A stretch of DNA of 64,000 nt from Dipylidium caninum. Lineage: Eukaryota > Platyhelminthes > Cestoda > Cyclophyllidea > Dipylidiidae. The DNA is taken from contig QEYB01001194.1 of NCBI GenBank assembly GCA_017562135.1, positions 186,001 through 250,000 of the forward strand. Direction: 5' to 3'. Within the stretch, counting starts at the first letter, position 1. Every line of letters starts with the position of its first letter. A model generated the notes under the pieces. The model did not search any database. It was given only the letters and a program-made list of their open reading frames with translations, and was not told the origin of the DNA. Shown here one piece after another: positions 10,038 to 24,040 of this stretch. A program made the position numbers and the translations under genes.

Positions 10038-13000
10038 GGGGAAAATTACGAAGGGCGCCTCGGGTTACGTACCTATACAACAGAGGCAAAAAACAGGACC
10101 AATGAAGGCAATATCTAAAGTTATGGAAATAAAAATATGATTTACGAACAACTGCAGTGAATCAATAGAAACAAAGGCCCAGGTTGCAAAACCATTTAAA
10201 TAGTGCTCAAAGTGCATGGTAATTAGAAAGCAAAATACTACGCTGCAAAAAAATATAAGACAAAATCTAGAAGTGAAATATTAGCAAATACAAGAGTAGG
10301 CGACGACGGTCCGGCAGTTGTGAGGTACGGCGGCGTGAGCATCAGGTGCGTTGAGCAAGCCAATCAGATCCGTATAAAGTAGTATCGACGGCTTAAAGTT
10401 CTTGGGTAAGAGATAAGAAGGTTTGAGAAGCTTAAATAGCTTATTTGGAAAAATATGAACAAGCGTGCTACCGCCGATAATTATGAAAAAAGGATGCTCA
10501 CATGCCTATGAATTTTAAAAACATTTGTAATACAGGCAAATCGCTAAATGCGAAATTTTTTTAAGCAATGAGTTAAAATCTCTGATTTGTTGTGGGAGTT
10601 CAAGAGGATCACATTAATGCGGGGCGGAGCATTTGCTTTGGCAAATGCATTTCGCGATGTACGGGTCTAACAGAAAAAACATTCATAAAATTTATAATAA
10701 CATCGTTGCGTTGTAAATTTAATTGAGTTTGTCTTTTTGTCTTTGCTTTAAATGATTGCAATTCTTGACCTTAGTAAACTCCTCCATTTTTAAAAACCTC
10801 TGAATCAGTTTTCGTGAAATTATTAAATGGACAAGTCATCTTAAAACTTCACAGACGCACAGATGATGAACTTCAAATCCTCACTGCCTGTACATGGCAC
10901 TTTTTCACATTTCACCCCAGAATTAACTGTAGACCCCATCCTTACAGATGCCATATCTGGCAACGAAAGTAAGTCTAATATAAGAATCCGGTTGTAATGT
11001 ATTTTTCCAATTTTTGTTTCTTGTATTAATACCGTCTTTTTTGAACCGTGTTCTGTCTGATGGACTTTTCCTAGACTTTTTACTAATCTGCCGCTGCATA
11101 TGCTGTATATACTCATAGCTTCCTCTATTTTATAACAAAATTGACATCGACCATCTTTACCATGCCATTTAGTTTCATTTACCTTTCTTTAATCTTATCG
11201 CTGCTCTGTTTTTACCTTTGTATCTATTGCACTCTATGCAAAAACTTGTTTCTTCCGTTATCTTAAATGCATGTTCACTCCCTGCTATGTTTTTCAAGAT
11301 GCGCATTTACTGTCTTTCTTGCTTTATGCTTCCTTGCCTGAGGATTTGTGTTTACACTAAAAGTGAATAGGCAATCATTATTTTTATCTGATATCGGTTC
11401 TTTTTTACATCACAAAATATATTTAGTGCTAAATATCCATGCTCAGGTGCTTATAAACTCCTGATTTGTGTTCAGTTATGCTTTCTACTATAAGAACATT
11501 TTATTAGGCTCATGTCCTTATGTATGTTGTAGTCTCGATTTCACTATACAATTTAGAAATTAGGGGTTTTTGAAAACATCCCAATCGTCTAACCGCCTTT
11601 GCTATATTTATTAGCCGTCTCTAGAATCCTCTGTTAATAGTATTTTCAGTCATTGGAGTTACATGTATTTCTCCATTGGCAACAAGGTTGAATTCGATCT
11701 TTAGACGATCGTAATATGTGATCTGTCGTGCCATTTGCTCATGACAGTGATAAAGTAGGCATTGCACGATCGATATAACCAGTCATCCCACCCACTCATC
11801 CACACAACTACACACGCATACAAGTAGGCACTATAAGCGTAAGTCCTTGTGTATACACACATAAATGTCGTGAGCCTCAGTGAATTGAAAAAGGCGGGTG
11901 CCAACCGCCGCACACTTGCGCGTATGTATGCGCATTCTTTAGTCTCTACTAAAAAGTAGTGCGATACATTCACACACATATATTAACCTTCAAAGTTGTA
12001 CATCATCAAAAATTCAGAAGTGTTCATGCTTAAACCGGAATTTTCTGTTCATTTCTCCCCATCATCCCTGAGGTCAGGCGTTTGCAAGGCCTTGGTAAAC
12101 CCTGTGACCTTGCACACATGAACACCGTTTAGAGGGCTTTTTTTAACTTACTATTGTTTCGTATCCCTGGTTCCCATGACTTCTGATTCAGCACGTGAAC
12201 TTTGGAGTCTTGGTTACATTGTCAATCGGTCTACTTCACCCAGGTTCCCACTGGGATCCCCTAAAACAGCACAGTCAAGTGGTTGTGCGTACCACAGGTC
12301 GCACTATTTTCTGTTGCGGCGCCTGTAGAAATGGTTTATTTTAGCGCGAGTTCAATTTCTTTCTAAAATTGCACCTGATATAATTCTTTCCATAATTCTA
12401 ACTATTCTCCCTGCAGTGAGGAATTAACTTTCTTTGAAATTATGGTGATACGACAGCAATTGACGTTCAGTGTAGTTCATGAAAGGAGGACTAATTCACA
12501 CAGATATGTATTTGTATTCTGAAATTTGAGGAGAACAATTGTCGTTTTTTGTATACTAGGAATTCCATGCAGTTTTTGAGAACAGTGATAAGCCTATATT
12601 ATATAAATTTAGACATTACCGGTTTTACACTTCATTTGCACCAGCGATCTTATTCGTCTCACCCTAACGCCACTATTTTTCAGATCCTGTGATGCAAGAT
12701 GTGACCCCATTTCTTGCTCGTTCCGCTTGCTTTTACCATTTCTCATTCGCCTCACCCAGTGGGGAAAGTATATTCCTTTTGTTTGAAGATATCTTTGTAG
12801 GTAGCAGTAAAAACAGGCTTCTTACCCATTACTCTTGTAATAACGTGGTGTCAAATTTTCTCTCAAGAAAAGCCTGCGACCGCTATTTTTGTAGTGTCAT
12901 CCGTTCTTTCAGTTAACCTTAAAGTCTCCCAGATATTTAACTTTACCTTACCGATTCAAGAAACTACGTGTGTGATCCTTTTTGACGCTCAGCTTTCGCA

Positions 13001-15552
13001 TCTCATTTCTCATGTTATTCTTGTTTAACATACGTATTAATTCAAGGTTATTAGAAGCCCAAAAATGGTCTACGGTTAAATGCTAAAAATACGAGTTTAA
13101 AATGCTTCTTTACTGCCAACTGTTGATGTCTAATAAAATTTACCTTCTTTCTCATTTTTACGACTATCATTACTCGTCGGCTTAATGCAAAAAGAGGAAA
13201 TAGAGTAGCTAAATTTAGCACCAATCAAATTTGGCGAGAAGTTAAAAATCTAACGTCTTCATATAGAGTGATTTCTGTGGGTGCAAACTATAAATCAGCA
13301 CTGATTTCATGTCATTGTCTGGTAACTTCACACATTTAGTCATCTTCAGCGTATTCGTAGTACCGTGAAGTGTCCTGAATCCCCCTTTTACCCGTTATAA
13401 GTCATCGCATTGTAGTCATGATATGACATAAGACGGTGCTGTTCACTTATATAAACATCCTTGATTAAATGTACACCAAACTTCCTCCGCGGGTATAGTT
13501 ATTACTTGTCTGTCTTACTTTTCAATGTCCTACGAAATAATGGACGAGGGGTGAATTTCATTTCCCCTCTTGTCTGTCCACAGAGTTTGAAGGTAATATA
13601 CACTGATAAGCCCATTTTACTCCACTTCCAAAAAATGCGCGCGGTAGGCATTCGACAGAACTTTTGCTCAGATGTATTGATTAACCGATAAAATCGATTG
13701 GCTGCTGCACTTCATGAGGCAATTGGTTAGCCTGAGTCTATTGGTCGGATTTACCTCCCCTTCATTGGCTTTCTCCCATTTTTGCGAAAGGTGATTTGGT
13801 AGCTCAACAACTGATCTCCACCCCTTTACAACGAAGACTGCATTTCACATTCAGCGCACTCAAGCCTAATTTATTTATTTAATACTTTTATTCTCTGGGC
13901 CGGTCAATGATTATCGATTTGAAGTCTCCCCTACTTTTTTTAATCCATTTTTTAATTGCCTTTTTCTCACGGCCCCACTCAAGTATTGTTTTTAAGACAT
14001 GTCGAAATAGTGTAATGATCAACTAAAAAGACAGCCTATATAGTCATGTCAAATACCACGAAGTTAGCATAGTATCAAGGATTTTTAAATATGTAGTTGT
14101 TGATATGTAAGGCAAAATGTTTATTAAAAGTCTAATATAGGAGTTGAACAAACTACGTCATATATCACTTGAAATTGACTCTCTCGCCCATTGAGGTCAA
14201 AGTGAGAAACAGTTAGGGCCACAAATAAACGCCTATTTTATTTACTGTTCTTCCTCACAGAAGACGCTAATGCATTGTTTGATATAAGGGTTGCCAAGGC
14301 AACATAAAATGCAACAAAGCCCAGTTTTGTCTGCTTGTCCTCTCCCCTGGGTAAATTTAACAAACGAATAAACTGGCCTAACAAAGTTTGCATGCACACA
14401 CACCCGCATTACACACTGCTTATTATCGCCGTGTGTGCACAGTGTGCGATTAGCTAACACCATGAATAACCTGTTGATTGATTTGTAATAAGTTTTCATT
14501 TACACCCACTGAACACACTTCTATCGATTAATTTGAATGGGAAATAACAGTGATTGGTCATTCCCAAAAAAACGGGTCGTCCTCTTTATTTGCATACTTT
14601 GGCCGATTAATCGGTGGAGAAATGAATTGGCCTCTCCCACCTCATGTACTTCGCTTATATCCGAATATCCCAGCTCTTAGGTCTTTCGCCTTTCAATTAT
14701 CATTGCCTAATCAGGTATTTTTCTCCTTCTCTCATCAAGTCTTGGCACCCTTTTATGTGCGTAAACAACTGGTCAAGCGATATGACGTTACTGTTAACCA
14801 TAGAAGTTACTTCATTCCGCATCATGAATGACTGTTAGTTGATGGAGATCTCTTTAAAAGCCGCCTTGCACTACTATTGTTCTAAATAGGGCACTACTGA
14901 TGAATTGTCAGTGACTGAGTAAATTATTCGTACGTTAAGACAAATGCCCTTACTCTCTTCCCACTTTAGTCCCCATGCCTTTATTCACCCCTGTCGTTTT
15001 TGACCGCCTTCCTTTAATTTCTAATCTGATTTGTCAAATATCATACTTGTAGGTGTCGAAAAAAGCTGAACCTCCTTTCTTAATCCTAATAGCCATGGTC
15101 AGAGGTCAACGGGAGTTAGTCCTTATCTTCTGTGGAGAATTTGAAGAAATAATTTGTAGACCGTATGCGGGGGTGAATACCTATCTACTTCTGACAATGC
15201 CAAGAAAGTGGGGATTCTAAAATTTAATTTTACCCATTGATTTTCTACCAATCAAAAGTCAAGATTTTATGGCACCGAAGAATTAAATCACCCCCGCTTT
15301 TGAGAGCGCACACAGTTGGATCTCCCACTGATCTTTCAACACTTAACCAATCATAACTACTCACGTTTCATAATAAAAGCCGGATTATATGAACACTTCC
15401 TTTATACTTGATTTGTGTCCGTGGTCGTCATGACAGAGGACTTTTGTTATTTTTAATGCTAGAAATTTTAGGAATAATTTTGGTTTAGTCAACATTTGAG
15501 TTAATTGTAATTAAGACATATAATCTTCGCCCACTTCTCCTCTTCCCTATAG
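10038..15552. other. Large intergenic region, no gene recognised
   Basis: About 5.5 kb of AT-rich sequence with scattered short frames and no motif I can assign. A frame at 14622-14714 begins with ATG and ends at a GT, but its phase does not join the ETS exon. No tRNA, rRNA or transposon ORF was seen. It probably includes 5' regulatory sequence or untranslated exons of the ETS gene. Confidence 0.45.
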
Positions 15553-17890
15553 GTGGATACCTTATGGATGCGTCGAAACAAGACACGGATGAAGGTACAG
15601 AATTATTCGGTCTTCAAACTCCACCTCAAGCCTGGAGCGTCTGTTCAACTCCGTCCTTGAATATTCCAAGCTCAGGAGCCCTTGCACCTCTTTCTGCCAG
15701 TTTTCCAGACACTCGTCTCTTCCGACTTTCATCTACTGAATTCCAAGATGCCGAGGACCTCCAAACAACCTTTGATGACTTGAATAACTCTGAGGATGTT
15801 GTTTCAAATCAATATTGTTTCACTGGTCCACCAGATCGTGTTACATCTCGACTGGAAGACTTTGATAGTGGATTTGGTTCGCTGCAGCTCACTCCTACGG
15901 AAAATCATTCCGACGGTGTGTGCGAGAACACTTCCCCTCAATCGACACCTTGCCGGAGACGTTCGGCGAAGGAGGAACTTCGTCAACCCCTAAACGAACC
16001 ATCACTGAGAAATGAGGATGAGGGTGGGGATGAGGGTGAGGAGGAAGAGGAGGAGGATGAGATGGAGATGGAGTCCTGTGTTACGAATTTTAGCAGTCGT
16101 TCAGCGCCAAGACAAATGGTTGGATTCAGACGATGTCGTACGGCAGAAAAGGGTTATCCTGATGTGATATGGGATGACGCTTCGACCCCTAAAACCATAA
16201 AAGGTACTTTTTGTCTCGAGATAATCATCTTCACTCACATTTGTTGTTCTCTTTCCTCACCCCCTAATCTGAAGCCTGAGAATTCAGTTCTACATATTTT
16301 TATATTTTTTAGTCCACTTCGTGGTGAAAATTAACTTTAAGCCAAAAAAATTCACAGCTGTTTATAAAACATTCCGAATTTCAAGTCATTTCCAGGACAG
16401 TTGATTACTAGTAAAGGTGTAACCTCTTTATTTGTGGTGGATTTCCTCTTAATTATTCTTAAAATCTGTGGGAGTCTTATGGGAGCTTTTTAGAGTATTA
16501 CTGAGTTACTGAGGGAGCTGTGGAGTTTCATTTTTATCGAGATAGGCAATAAGTACGACTGAGAATGAGATATTTTTTAGATCTTTTATATTTAGGCTGT
16601 TTTTATTGGACCGAAACACGATCATTTCCCCAGAATTATCGCCATATGAATAAGGGTTGCCAAAATTCCCTTCTCACACACATGCCAACGACCATGGCCT
16701 ATTCTACTACTTCCATCATCACGACACCTGTCATTGCCTCCTCCTCCTCTTCTTCCTCCTACGCCTTTGAAATGTCCGGGTCCACCTCTTCCCCTGTGTC
16801 TCATCGCAACCTTAACAAGCGAGTCGTCCAACAGGAAGCCAGTGACTTTCTCTCTTGTTCCGAGGGTAGAAATATAGGCAAATCCTTCGACGATATTGAC
16901 AGTTTCGGCATTGAAACTGACTTCGAGGACTCTGTCTTTCCACCAACTTTAGATCGCCTTTCACTGCCTCAACCATTGACACGTGAAGTACATCGGAATT
17001 GCGAGTCCCTTTCTTTCCGTCGTGGTCAAAATAGCCCAATTTCTGGAATGTCTAATCGACGATCACGAAGCACTGCCCACACCCACTCCCCAACAGAGAG
17101 GCCTCGTAAAAGTTGTGCTCCACGTAATGGCGGACGTAAACGCAATCTGTTGAATTTCATACTGGAACTCTTGACCACTCGACAGACATGTGTAGAGTGG
17201 GTTGATAAGTCGAAACAAGTCTTCCAAATTGTTAACCCCGACCAACTAAGCCGTCTCTGGGGCGAGCATAAAAACAACATCAAAATGAGCTTCGACTCCT
17301 TATCTCGTAGTCTGAGGTGAGGCTACCAGCCTAGTGGAAACCTTTTCTGTTATCATTAAATCGTAATCCTTTATACAGTGGTAATATTAAAACTGGCTAA
17401 CCAATCATATGGATACTTAAATGATATTCAGTTAGAGGAATTTATCAAGTAAAAATCGCGAAATCACTTTTTTCGACCTGTATAAATCTACTTTAATTTT
17501 CTCCAGATGTTTGTAATATTTGGGAATAGGGTTTTGAGGCGGCGGTGGAGAGGGGAGTGAGGATGAGAATATTAAACGTATAACTTTCATTGTGTGTTCA
17601 CATTTTTCAGCTCATTCTTTGTGGTGTAATTAGCTGAAACAGAGTTAATACCTTATGGCAAAGGCACCCTATCGTTTGCTATTTGTAGACTCTACTACAG
17701 GCCTGGGAAATTGGAGCGAATTCCAGGTATTCGTCATCAGTACCGATTAATCCAAAGGCCTCCTGAATCACTCGACCTTCTGAGAGAACCTCCGTATGGA
17801 TGTAGTTCAGATCATCGGAGGTCTGATACACCAGTGAATCCATCTACTGCCCTGAAACAGCACCCGGCTTCGCATAAACCTCACCTTTGA
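15553..17890 (+). CDS. ETS-domain transcription factor
   Basis: Nuclear DNA-binding regulator. Exons: 15553-16203 (ATG 15564), 16596-17316 and 17689-17890; phases agree and give about 520 aa. The ETS domain is near the C-terminus, about residues 396-480: LLNFILELL, CVEWVDKSKQVFQIV, QLSRLWGEHKNN, SFDSLSRSLRLYYR and HQYRLIQRPPES. Both recognition-helix arginines (SRSLRLYY) are present. The last intron falls inside the recognition-helix codons. The N-terminal half is acidic and Ser-rich, with a Glu/Asp run coded at about 16010-16070 and a poly-Ser run at about 16739-16760, as in activation domains. No Pointed domain is visible. SRLWGxHKN recalls ELF/E74 members, but the subfamily is not settled. 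A splice acceptor just upstream of ATG 15564 implies an earlier, probably untranslated, exon that I could not place. Confidence 0.88.
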
Positions 17891-20800
17891 GATACCGCTA
17901 CCACCACCTCCTCCTCCTCCTCCATGTATAGACTGCAATTGCGTCCTCTGAATCGTCTTTCCTGCGCTCTTTCCTCTCCCCTTTTTTCATCTCATCTCCT
18001 TTGCCCTCCTCCAGAAATATCTACAGTCTTGTGATAGTACTGCCACGACCTTAAGATTCGATATTTTGAAGTAACATTTACCTCAGTCATGTGTATTCAT
18101 AGGCTAGTTCTACTTTTTTTTATAAGACCTATTGTATAAACTTATTATTACTTATGTGGGAGGAAGAAGAAGCCATGCAACCTGACTTTAATCAGTCGTT
18201 TGAGCCCACTTCTATTAAGGAGAGGTGTTATTTTTGGGACGAATTTTTACTTAGCGCCTTAATGCATGAGGAACAAAACATTTGTTTCACCTCCAAACAG
18301 TAGTTATGAGAGGCGTTTCTCTGTTTTTTGTTTATTGCACGAAATAGACCGAGTTTCCCGCCTGCTCGATAGGGACGATGCAGCAGTTAGTTGACGGTCT
18401 GTTCGGGTGACAAGGTGCTGTAATATCGAGATCTTTGACACCAATCACAGGTCCTGTTAATTGCCAACTGACTGTGTGCTCTGCACCTGCCACTTTGTGT
18501 CATGATTTGCAAGGTCGGAAGATTCGAGAATACCTCCCAAATGGATATTAGCAAGACTGTAGACACGTTGAAATAGTCAACGTCAAATTCCTTGAGGTAA
18601 CTTTGTCCTACGGTGAAGGTTTGGGAAATTAAGATAAAGACGCCGGAAAAAAAAGCGCATTAGTTTGGATCCATTGCCCTGATGTTGCTGAGGAAGACAA
18701 AATATAAAAAAGACAGGAAAGAGGGGATAGGGCTGTGTGGTGAACACACAATAAGTCGCAATTTCAAAAGTGTTTTCTCCAAACATACATGGCAAATATC
18801 AAGATTTAAGTGCAACTGTTGAACACACGTCGATTACTTAGATACTGTTTGTTTTTCTCTTTTTCTAACCCGCCTACAGACTCTTTTACGCACTTCTGCA
18901 CCACTCTTCTGATTATTCGCATAGACGCCCACCCATCCACACCCACCCACACACACCCACACACACACACACACACACAAATGTAGAAAGGAGGAAAGAG
19001 ACATAACCTCGCCCACGTAATCATTTGTCTAAACATCTACTTGTTACTTAAATCAAATGACTCGCCTGCCTCTTAATTTACTATTGGTAAAGTAAGAAGA
19101 AGACTATGGTGATGATGAAGGGGGATTTCTTTGAACACTTGGTATGAAGTAGTAGTTGACGAAAGCAATTTCGACTGGAGTATACGCGGAGGAGGAGGAG
19201 AGAAGACACAGAGGATTGGAGTGAACAGATGCAATTTCAAATGTAACAAGTGTGGAAGGGAGGAAGACATGCTCTCTGTGCCAGGAAGTAATCAAGACGA
19301 CCGGAGGGAGCAGCTTAAGCGGAGGCGGAGAGGCCTCAAGTCATCTCGGGTCTCTGCCCCTCGAGAAGGCTTCTTTCGATGCAATTTAATCCACTCTACC
19401 ACTTCTCCCCAGTTTATCGCATCCTCTCCCCATTTACTCACAGACATCCGCTTAACATTCAGTGGAAGACGTCGCATTTTCCTCCTCGTCATTGCTTTTT
19501 TTGTCTCGCGATAGAAGAGGTATTTGAGTAAGCTAGACAGGTGCACCTAATCCTACCCGAGGCGTAGCTATTAAGTCCGCCTACAAAACTTCCTAGGCTG
19601 TCAGTTGGCTAACCTGACAAGTGCCTATCGATTCACCAAGTGTGCGTGGTTGTCATCGGCCTACGCAAGTGTAGTAGTACGCCCTTCGTGGATAGAGGAT
19701 GCCGACTTACAAATAGACATATTGTCGCTGCTTATGTCATCGGAGAGCGTTTTCACTCGACCTCGCCTTTCATTGTTAAACTTACCAGGCCTTCTCTCCA
19801 GACAACTGGAGTTACGAGTATAATAATGTGTTTTCGGGAAGGAGGATGCGGCCTCGGGTGCATTAGTACCCAAGTGGGATTTGAAGTGTGAAAGCAAGGT
19901 TGATTTATTTTAACAAAACAGGAGTGTGAGCGACAGCTAGCATAGCATTTGGAGCGACAAGAAATTTCATTATTAGGCAGTAGGCAGGATCATGTAAATT
20001 AATTGACGTCTTTCGAATGCCTTTATTTTATTATTATGTATTTTTTATATATATTTTGTTGAGAAGTTGGGAATTCCCCGGGAACGTGAAATAAGCACCC
20101 GCTGATTGGTCGATGAGAAGTCGAAAAATAGGCAAGTTGCCTAACCAAGGATGTGGTGTGTTTCAACAAGTGAGCATTTGTGGTGAAAACATTCATTTCA
20201 TTGTTAAACATTATTTTGGAGACTATATTACATATCATTACATATCAGAAGGTCTAAATAAAACGTTTAGTTGTCGGAAAGGGGACCAATTAGAGAATGA
20301 AGATATCTATAAAGTTTTCTTTTTGATAAACGAGTCATAAACTGAGAGTAGATTGGGTCTAGTCTCTGTTGGTATTTACCCTTCATTGAGACGGCAGCGC
20401 AATCTCCTCCTCCAAGATCGGAGAGTCGGATTCTGAGGAAAACCCCGACCCCCGCATTTCTGATGAACGCCTCAGCAGGCCAGATCCATCCAGCTACCAT
20501 TCGGATCATTCTATTAGGTTGGATCCGACGAAATGTGATGGGAAACAAAAATGAGACGAGGATAAGAGAACATCAAGCAGAATATGAGGAAAAACTCCAC
20601 TCAGATATTACCAGAATGAGTGAACAGATGGAGTAGAAGACTCCGCCCTCTAAACCGACTGTATTGGTAATTTGAAGTTTATGAACCTCACTGATGGATG
20701 TAAAGATGTGATAACTTTAAGGATCATTTAATCAGGAAACAACATGCAGAAACCAAAGCCAACAAAGTAAATCGCCACTTCTTATAACTTGGTGTTCTGC

Positions 20801-23018
20801 CTCTAAGTAAAACACTATGCAAGCTCAACTGACATGATCTAAAAACTAGTGGAATACGCCCCAGGATATCTTCCCGTAATTGTTCCGTGTCCATGGAGGA
20901 ACGAAAAGACACTGACGAGATGATAAACTTTCTCCTTGAGGGAATTATCTCAAAGTTACTTATTAATGAAACCTGATCAAGAGGTGGGTAATTTAGGAAT
21001 ATGAGCGAAAAATTAGCTGTGGGAAAGAATGAACTAGCGAACATTCCCTTAAGGATGAGTCGGTGGTTACAGCACACATTGGTTAAAACAAACATTTCGC
21101 AGGAAAATGTTTTCTAAATTTCATCTTTGTTCTTTATCTTCACCATATAAAATTTGATAAGTCTCAGAAGTACCCCTATCATAGTAATGAAATAAAAATG
21201 GCGGGCTTTACTTCTTGACTTCTTTCGAGTTCACCAGAAATAATAATTCTTAAATCATTGGAAAGACAAAGTAGACCGCGACACGGCTACCTATCCTATG
21301 TGCTAAATTTTAGCACACTAAACTTCCGCATTCGAACCAACGCGGCATACACACCATGAATGTAAGCTTTCAGCGATGTGATTTTAGAAATTGACCCTCT
21401 AGCAGAGACAGTGGAAAGCAAGTCTCTCAATGATTTAACATTGTATCGCCTTTTTGTGGACCACAAAAATGAGGGCTCTTTCGGTAGCCTCTATAAACGC
21501 GCGACCTCGAGAGAGGGAGTTTTGTTAATTCAGGCGGAATCACGGTAGCCGGGTTCCTTCCGCAGAGGGGCTACGCTACGCAAGTAACTCGACTCCTAAT
21601 AGAGAAATATACCTATTCCTCCCAAAAATGGATTGAAGTCCCTTTGTTCTACTATTCTTGGGCTAATTATTAGTTAAATTTCATACTGCAATATGGGAGC
21701 AATGGAATTAGATGTGGGTTCCATTTTGAGATATTTCTAATACTTGACCTGACTTGAAGTCCAACCAACTCTCGTAACCTCTACCATGAGCACGATTAAA
21801 CAAAAACTAATGCACGTGGATGTTATTCTTAGTGTCGATTTTGTTAAAAAATTTACACAACAAATAATTTACAAGCTAGCTTTGTAACACACCGCAGCAT
21901 AAAACTGTACATGTAATTAAAGTTCCCAAATAATTAATGTAGCAAAATAGTGCCATCGAGTTATCTATTTATGTCCATTCCTAGCGGTTCTCCTTCTCGA
22001 GAGAATAACATTAAAGTGTTCTGGCGAAGTTCGCTTTCGTGTGGCCAAAAGTGAATCTCGCATGAAATATCAGGCGACTTTCGGCAATGTCCGTAGATAT
22101 CTTATTAACACAAAAGTGTTAAGTGTTCAAGAGCCTAGTTACCATCTGCTTACCTCTGTCTCAGCTCGTTATTAGGTTTTGGCTTAGACGTGTGCTTCTT
22201 AGGGCAAACTTTAATTGTAATCCGCCACGTGCCTCAAAACTCGAGATTTTAATAGCCACGCGGTATCACTCTACCAATTTCTACGCCGTCACTGCCCAAC
22301 CCGCTCTTCCACAGTTCATCAATCGTTCTATCCTTTAATGAAAATAAGGCTAGTGGCAGCTATGAATACCTCCCTACACCTGGACAATGTAATAATCTCG
22401 CTTTCTCTTGCCTACCTACACTAATGCAAAAGCCCGTCCTCGTAGCCATTGAAGGCACTCAACTCGCGACCGCATACACAATCCAGGACATTCATAGCGA
22501 GCTTCTTCGAACGACATCTGAACACCCAGGACGAACTCGCTCCCACACACACGTCAGGTAATGGATCAACCCGCCATCCGAGAGGTCTACTTGAAAACCT
22601 AAGTAGAATGAATAACTTTACTTCTCCGCGTAACCAAAAGCAGGTGAGGATACACCTCAAAGCACACTGACCAAAAGTCCCATTCACATGAAACCATTAC
22701 CCTGTACAGAAATCCGCATTTGGTCCAAAAGCATGTACAAATGTGTGCGTGTGTGTTTTACTTTCAGATGACAAAGAGGAGAGAAGTGCAGAAAAACGAA
22801 TGAAAAGGAAAGCTACGATGATGGAACGAGGTAATGAGAAATGAGGATAGGAACAGGCACACCTCCTCCTCCTCACACACAAAGGAGGTAGGTACTGAGA
22901 GACATATCGGGAATTAGGAAAAAGTACAGATAAGAAGGGATGAAGAGCACAGAGACGCAAGAGTTTAAGAAATAATGGTGAAGACAAGAAAGAAAGGAGG
23001 AAGTTGGGAATCTATTCG
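17891..23018. other. Large intergenic region, no gene recognised
   Basis: About 5.1 kb between the ETS gene and the small minus-strand gene at 23019. It contains a CA-rich microsatellite (18931-18979) and several short low-complexity frames. No exon with family similarity was found on either strand. Confidence 0.45.
18931..18979. repeat. (CA)n / CCCA microsatellite
   Basis: A stretch of CACC/CACA units passes into pure CA repeats. Frames translated through it on the minus strand (Val-Cys runs) are artefacts of the repeat. Confidence 0.85.
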
Positions 23019-23760
23019 CTAAGGTCTGGAAGTTGCAGCGGTCTCGGGGTGGTTTGTAGTAGCTGTCGCAGCTGCTGTATTCGAAACGGATACACCAGTT
23101 GTAGAAGAAGTTCTCGGAGGTTGATTTTCTTGGCAGCGCATTACATCTGGTAATTCCGGAGGCTTCGAATACGGTGTAATATCAAGAGGCTCAAACTGAC
23201 CGCTTTCTAATAATACAAAAGAATTATCCTAGCAAAACCCAGCTAGGAAATATGCCAAGTCGCAATAGAGCAAAGTGAAAAATACGTAGTAGCGCAAAAA
23301 AAATGTCCGTTAAGCCTTACCAGAATCACGAAGGCAAAGTCCGAGAACAGCGGGATTGTGAGCACGAGCTGTTAGGTCTGTTAGTCCGTAATAAGCAAGT
23401 GGCTTATGGTCGTACATAGCAGTAGATTCATAAAGAAGAACTTGATCCTCTGGAGGAACTTTTAGAATCCTTCTATCATTTGTTTGACCTCTAACACCTC
23501 TGCATTCTCCTTCAGGCTAAGGAAAATTGTGGTCTTCTTGCGGCGAACGGCCAAGAAGATGTCCTTAATCGAGTTCACAAGAAAATAAAATACAATAAAT
23601 AGCGTACCGCTAAGTTTTATGCAAGCCCAAGATCAGCAGTATAAAATCTGAAAGTAAATGATCATTGTAAACTGCACTAACCTAACAACGAGTAGAAAAA
23701 TTTCGAAGCAAGAACAAAACAGCGCAACCAAACCTCTACCACTCACAGCTAACCTACCAT
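23019..23760 (-). CDS. Small protein of unknown family
   Basis: Two minus-strand exons agree in phase: 23516-23321 and 23206-23019 (stop TAG), coding for about 127 residues with segments such as ILKVPPEDQVLLYEST, PLAYYGLTDLTARAHNP and EPLDITPYSKPPELPDVM, ending in a Thr/Ala-rich tail. Both borders are good GT/AG sites. A start is proposed at ATG 23760-23758, which is followed at once by GTAGGT, so the first coding exon would hold only the Met codon; this part is inference. No domain, signal peptide or membrane span is visible. The codon-like composition and clean splicing argue that it is real. It follows the CHY gene on the same strand, about 60 nt after that gene's AATAAA. Confidence 0.5.
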
Positions 23761-23828
23761 CGCTCGAAAGATAAAGGCGAAAGGCCCGCCCCGGTAAACA
23801 ACTCGATATCAAAAATTAAAACACAGTC

Positions 23829-23834
23829 TTTATT
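23829..23834 (-). promoter_or_regulatory. Candidate polyadenylation signal of the CCCH/CHY gene
   Basis: The minus strand reads AATAAA about 210 nt downstream of the stop codon at 24041. Confidence 0.45.
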
Positions 23835-24040
23835 GCATCATCTTTCAACATCCACTGATTTCGTCGCAGTTCTGTGAGTATTTGATCTAATAAATTTTTT
23901 GCTTGACTTTTATCTTCTTCAGAAGCGCTGCTACAACTTCTAACTCCTCCACAATCGGCGACCCACCACAGCACGACCACCACCCCCAAGGGACAACCAC
24001 AGTACTCGAGTTTTGACGATCCACAAGCATGTATTCTACA

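Noticed and set aside
14622..14714. Possible first coding exon of the ETS gene (ATG to GTATTT)
   Set aside because: It ends in phase 0, but the exon at 15553 needs a different phase to enter the ETS reading frame.
16565..16595. Extension of the second ETS exon upstream to 16565
   Set aside because: A pyrimidine tract and TAG at 16593-16595 give an acceptor whose phase fits exactly; upstream codons are intron.
18834..19036. Val/Cys-rich minus-strand frames
   Set aside because: They are translations of the CA microsatellite.
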